From NCBI GenBank assembly GCA_037201625.1, contig JBBCGR010000003.1, positions 434,001 through 498,000 of the forward strand: 64,000 bases of DNA. Reading direction: 5' to 3'. How positions within the stretch are numbered: the stretch's first letter is position 1; each line of letters opens with the position of its first letter. A program made the translations under genes and the position numbers. The stretch comes from JAMXLO01 sp037201625 (lineage in GTDB: Bacteria > Pseudomonadota > Alphaproteobacteria > Acetobacterales > Acetobacteraceae). The notes beneath the pieces were generated by a model. That model did no database searches and was not told where the DNA came from. It saw only the letters and a program-made list of their open reading frames with translations. Below, one piece after another: positions 61,002 to 64,000 of this stretch.

Positions 61002-61222
61002 GATCGTTCTCGCATTCCGTGCATGACGCAGTGTCCCGCCGTCCGCGGCGCGGCGCAAGCGTATATACGACGCCGCGGCGGGCGTGACCCGTCCCGCGCG
61101 ACGGCGGCCGGATGGTGCGGCGTCTTATCGAAATGTTCAGCCTTCTCGGCGATCGTGCGTGCCGGGATCTTGTGCGCCGGGTGCGGGGGTGGGGGTGCCG
61201 CGCGCACGGATAGAGGCTGCCC

Positions 61223-63571
61223 ATGACGAACATCCTCCACAGGGCCTTCACGATGTCGATCAGGACGAAGTTGCTGGGCGGGTTCAGCATCGTCATCGCG
61301 ATCCTGCTGACGGTGGCCGGCATCGGCTACTGGCGGTTCCTGGGGGTGGAGGATTCGCTGCAAAGCTATGTGCAGCGGGTCGGGGTCGTGGCCATCAGCC
61401 GCGACATCGATCGCAGCTTCTCCGAACTGCGGCGCCACGTGCGCGAATTTGCCCTCACCGGCAATCCCGCCGCCGCCACCGCCGCCACGGCCCTCGCCGA
61501 ACAGGTGCGGTCCGAGATCGCCAAGGGTGCGGCCTTCACGGACAATCCCGAGCGCCAGCGGCGCATGCGGGAGATCGAGGCGCAGTTCACCGACTATCGC
61601 GGCAGCGTGGACGCAGTCTTCGCGCTCCGGCGCGGCAGGGACAGGCTGGTCGCCGACACGGTTGATCCGGGCGGTCTCGCGGCGCGCGTCGATTTCGATG
61701 CGCTGATCGCGGAGGCCGATCGCAGCGGGCTGGCCGAACTCGGCACCCTCGCGCGCGATGGCCGGCAGTCGCTGATGCAACTGCGGCTGAACGCCGGCAA
61801 GGTGATCGACCGGCGGCACGACGACGTGGCGGTGCAGCGGGTGCAGCAGACCCAGGAAGATCTGACGCGGCTGCTGGCCGCGATCCAGGGTGCGGCTGCC
61901 GGTCCGGTCGAGCAAGCCTTGCTCGCGACGCTGAAACAGCACGTTGCCGGCTTCGAAGCTGCGTATCACGAGGCGCTCCGGATCAGCGCCGAACTCACTC
62001 AGCTTGTCGATGTCCGCATGCTGCAGGATGCCGAGCGGGTCGCGGCGGCCGCATCGGCGATCAGGGACTCCGGTGTCGCCGACCAGCAGGCCATCGAGGC
62101 CGCGACGATCGCCGGCATCATGACGACGAAGACCGTGCTGCTGGCGCTGGCGGGCGGCGGCCTGGTGCTCGGGCTGATGGTGGCATGGGTGATCGGCCGC
62201 GGGATTTCCGGGCCGGTGACGCGGATGACCGAGGCCATGCACGCTCTGGCGGCCGGCGCGCTCGAGACAGAAATTCCGGCTGTGGAGCGACACGACGAGG
62301 TCGGGCAGATGGCGCAGGCGATGCTGGTGTTCCGGCAGAATGCGGTCGAGGCGCACCGGATGGAAGGTGAGGCGGAGCGGGTACGCATGGCGAAGGACCG
62401 GCGGCAGGAGGCGATGGATCGGCATACCCAGGACTTCGGTACCTCGGCATCCGGCGTGATGGCGATCCTGTCGCAGGCGGCCGGTGCCATGCGGACGACG
62501 GCGGACGAGATGACGCGCGCGGCGCATCAGACGCGCGACACCGCGGCGGTCACGGCGGGCAATGCCGCGACGTCGGCGCAGAACCTGAGTTCCGTGGCGG
62601 CCGCGGCGGAAGAGATGTCGGCCTCGATCCATGAGATCAGTGCGCAGGTGGCGCGTGCCACACGTTCGGCGCAGGAGGCGGTGGAGCGTGCGTCGGTGAC
62701 CGACACGAAGGTGGGCGGCATGGCTGCGGCGGCCGAGCGTGTGGGCGACGTGGTCCGGCTGATCTCCGACATCGCCAGCCAGACCAATCTGCTGGCGCTG
62801 AACGCGACGATCGAGGCGGCGCGGGCCGGTGAGGCCGGCAAGGGCTTTGCCGTTGTGGCGGGGGAGGTGAAGGCCCTGGCCGCCCAGACGGCGAAGGCGA
62901 CCGAGGAGATCGCCGCGCAGATCGGTGCGATCCGCAATGCCACGGGCGAGGCCGTCACAGCGGTGCGCGAGGTGACCGTGGCGATCGGCCAGGTGAGCGA
63001 GGTGGCGGCGGCGATAGCCGCGGCGGTCGAAGAGCAGACCGCGACGACGCGTGAGATCGTCGCCAGCGTGCAGACCGTGTCGAATGCGACCCAGGACGCA
63101 ACCCAGGCGATGGAGGGCGTCTCGTCGGATTCGGAGTCGACGGAGGCGGCCAGCCGCAGCGTGATGGCCAATGCCGATGAAGTGGGAAAGACCGCCGACA
63201 TTCTGCGCTCGGAGCTCAACATGTTCCTGCAGGCGATGGCGAAGACCGATGAGGATGAGCGCCGCCGCTATGAGCGTGTCTCCGGCCGGGGAGCGAGTGC
63301 CATGCTGACCGTTCGCGGCCGCGCCGCGGTGAAGGTGACGATCAGGGACATCTCGCGCGGCGGTGTCTCCATCGAGACCGATTGGTCGGCGCCTGCGGGA
63401 ACCGAGGTGCAGGTGGAATTGCCTGGCAACAGCGAAGGGGTGCCGGCACGGATCGTGCGGGATATCGGCGGCGTCCTCGCCCTGGCGTTCCGGCAGGATG
63501 AGGCGGTGCTGCGGAAGGTGGATCAGGCGCTGGCCCGGCTCGATGGACCGAAGCTCGCCGCGGCGGCTTGA
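61223..63571 (+). CDS. Methyl-accepting chemotaxis protein with C-terminal PilZ domain
   Basis: The 782-aa chemoreceptor has a first membrane helix (residues ~17-37, LLGGFSIVIAILLTVAGIGY), a helical periplasmic sensor region, a second helix (~residues 298-320) and a HAMP domain (RGISGPVTRMTEAMHALAAG). The signalling hairpin IASQTNLLALNATIEAARAG and EAGKGFAVVAGEVKALA follows. From residue ~680 a PilZ domain is present: RRRYER and DISRGGVSIE are the c-di-GMP-binding signatures. No other chemotaxis gene is near. AGAGG precedes the ATG at 61223; a Met at 61253 is a weaker alternative. Confidence 0.9.
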   Translation: MTNILHRAFTMSIRTKLLGGFSIVIAILLTVAGIGYWRFLGVEDSLQSYVQRVGVVAISRDIDRSFSELRRHVREFALTGNPAAATAATALAEQVRSEIAKGAAFTDNPERQRRMREIEAQFTDYRGSVDAVFALRRGRDRLVADTVDPGGLAARVDFDALIAEADRSGLAELGTLARDGRQSLMQLRLNAGKVIDRRHDDVAVQRVQQTQEDLTRLLAAIQGAAAGPVEQALLATLKQHVAGFEAAYHEALRISAELTQLVDVRMLQDAERVAAAASAIRDSGVADQQAIEAATIAGIMTTKTVLLALAGGGLVLGLMVAWVIGRGISGPVTRMTEAMHALAAGALETEIPAVERHDEVGQMAQAMLVFRQNAVEAHRMEGEAERVRMAKDRRQEAMDRHTQDFGTSASGVMAILSQAAGAMRTTADEMTRAAHQTRDTAAVTAGNAATSAQNLSSVAAAAEEMSASIHEISAQVARATRSAQEAVERASVTDTKVGGMAAAAERVGDVVRLISDIASQTNLLALNATIEAARAGEAGKGFAVVAGEVKALAAQTAKATEEIAAQIGAIRNATGEAVTAVREVTVAIGQVSEVAAAIAAAVEEQTATTREIVASVQTVSNATQDATQAMEGVSSDSESTEAASRSVMANADEVGKTADILRSELNMFLQAMAKTDEDERRRYERVSGRGASAMLTVRGRAAVKVTIRDISRGGVSIETDWSAPAGTEVQVELPGNSEGVPARIVRDIGGVLALAFRQDEAVLRKVDQALARLDGPKLAAAA

Positions 63572-63627
63572 TCGGCGGCGGCGCAGCCCGCACCATCCGG
63601 CCCAGAGCGAAAGCCGGGAGAGACATG

Positions 63628-64000
63628 ATGCAGGTGCGCGCCGCAGTGGCACGTCAGGCTGGCGACAAGCTGAGCCTGGAGACCGTCGAACTGGATGGGC
63701 CGCGCGACGGCGAAGTGCTGGTGGAGATCAAGGCCACCGGCATCTGCCACACCGACGAGTACACGCTGTCCGGTTCCGACCCCGAGGGCCTGTTTCCCGC
63801 CATTCTCGGCCATGAAGGCGCCGGCGTGGTGGCGGATGTGGGCAAGGGCGTGACCAGCCTGAAGAAGGGCGACCACGTCATCCCGCTGTACACGCCGGAA
63901 TGTCGCCAGTGCGAATACTGCCTGTCGCGCAAGTCCAACCTGTGCGTGGCAATCCGGGCGACGCAGGGGCGTGGCGTGATGCCGGACGGGACCAGCCGGT
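63628..64000 (+). CDS. frmA: S-(hydroxymethyl)glutathione dehydrogenase/class III alcohol dehydrogenase (3' end outside window)
   Basis: The first 124 residues show MQVRAAVARQAGDKLSLETV, the catalytic zinc Cys in GICHTDEYTLSG, GHEGAGVV and the structural zinc Cys cluster CRQCEYCLSRKSNLC of zinc alcohol dehydrogenases. The CHTDEYTLSGSDPEG stretch is specific for the class III group that oxidises the formaldehyde-glutathione adduct with NAD. GGGAG lies seven bases before this ATG; the ATG at 63625 is also possible. The gene runs off the right edge. Confidence 0.9.
   Translation, partial: MQVRAAVARQAGDKLSLETVELDGPRDGEVLVEIKATGICHTDEYTLSGSDPEGLFPAILGHEGAGVVADVGKGVTSLKKGDHVIPLYTPECRQCEYCLSRKSNLCVAIRATQGRGVMPDGTSR

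Overview
The window is high-GC chromosomal DNA from an alphaproteobacterium. The strong G/C third-position bias, the fused rplK-to-rplQ super-cluster, the secY-adk-rpsM-rpsK-rpoA-rplQ order without rpsD, rpmJ or infA, and a large repeat protein ending in a Hint domain together suggest Rhodospirillales, most likely Acetobacteraceae. That assignment is inference from style and gene order. I see no rRNA, tRNA, CRISPR array, phage or complete insertion sequence.

Left part (1-14.6 kb): the 3' end of nikR faces a NikA-like binding protein on the other strand. That protein's promoter region carries an exact NikR operator (GTATGA-N16-TCATAC). Two adjacent palindromic elements with CTAG ends (IS630-type MITE candidates) then precede purD. 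Next come a long repeat-rich surface-type protein running into a Hint domain, broken by several frame changes, then tadA, a carboxymuconolactone decarboxylase-family gene, a class I amidotransferase-like hydrolase, an RsuA/RluB-type pseudouridine synthase, a secreted alpha/beta hydrolase, rsmD, a nitroreductase, mutL and a CmcJ-like oxidoreductase.

Middle (14.8-47.5 kb): the transcription and translation core. It runs rplK-A-J-L, rpoB-rpoC, then a three-gene insertion (a low-GC GT87-like membrane protein, an SBF-type transporter and its divergent LysR regulator), then rpsL-rpsG-tuf, the S10 and spc operons, secY, adk, an inserted alpha/beta hydrolase, and rpsM-rpsK-rpoA-rplQ. Two usual members are absent: fusA between rpsG and tuf, and secE-nusG before rplK. 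Good sigma70-like promoters lie before rpsL and rpsM, and hairpins that could act as attenuators or terminators lie before rpsL, after tuf and after rpoC.

Right part (47.7-64 kb): a 760-residue 2OG-Fe(II) oxygenase-like protein, rarA, a small Pro/Tyr/Trp-rich secreted protein, an orphan PAAR protein, smc, a DsbA-like thioredoxin-fold protein and a DUF721/DciA-like protein. Divergent mutY follows, then a short-chain dehydrogenase with a MerR-type promoter (19-bp spacer with dyad) and its divergent MerR gene, a divergent asparaginase-superfamily protein, a PilZ-containing chemoreceptor, and the start of frmA.

Caution on quality: tadA, the decarboxylase-family gene, rplA, rarA, smc and the Hint gene each need one or more single-base corrections to read through. 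In every housekeeping case the gene length departs from a multiple of three by exactly the amount expected from the missing or extra base, mostly in short G/C runs. I read these as sequencing or assembly indels, concentrated at about 5.8-7.7 kb, not as biology. Most of the window is ordinary core genome. The more interesting signals are regulatory (NikR box, MerR promoter, ribosomal leaders), the palindrome pair, the missing fusA, and a few unusual proteins.
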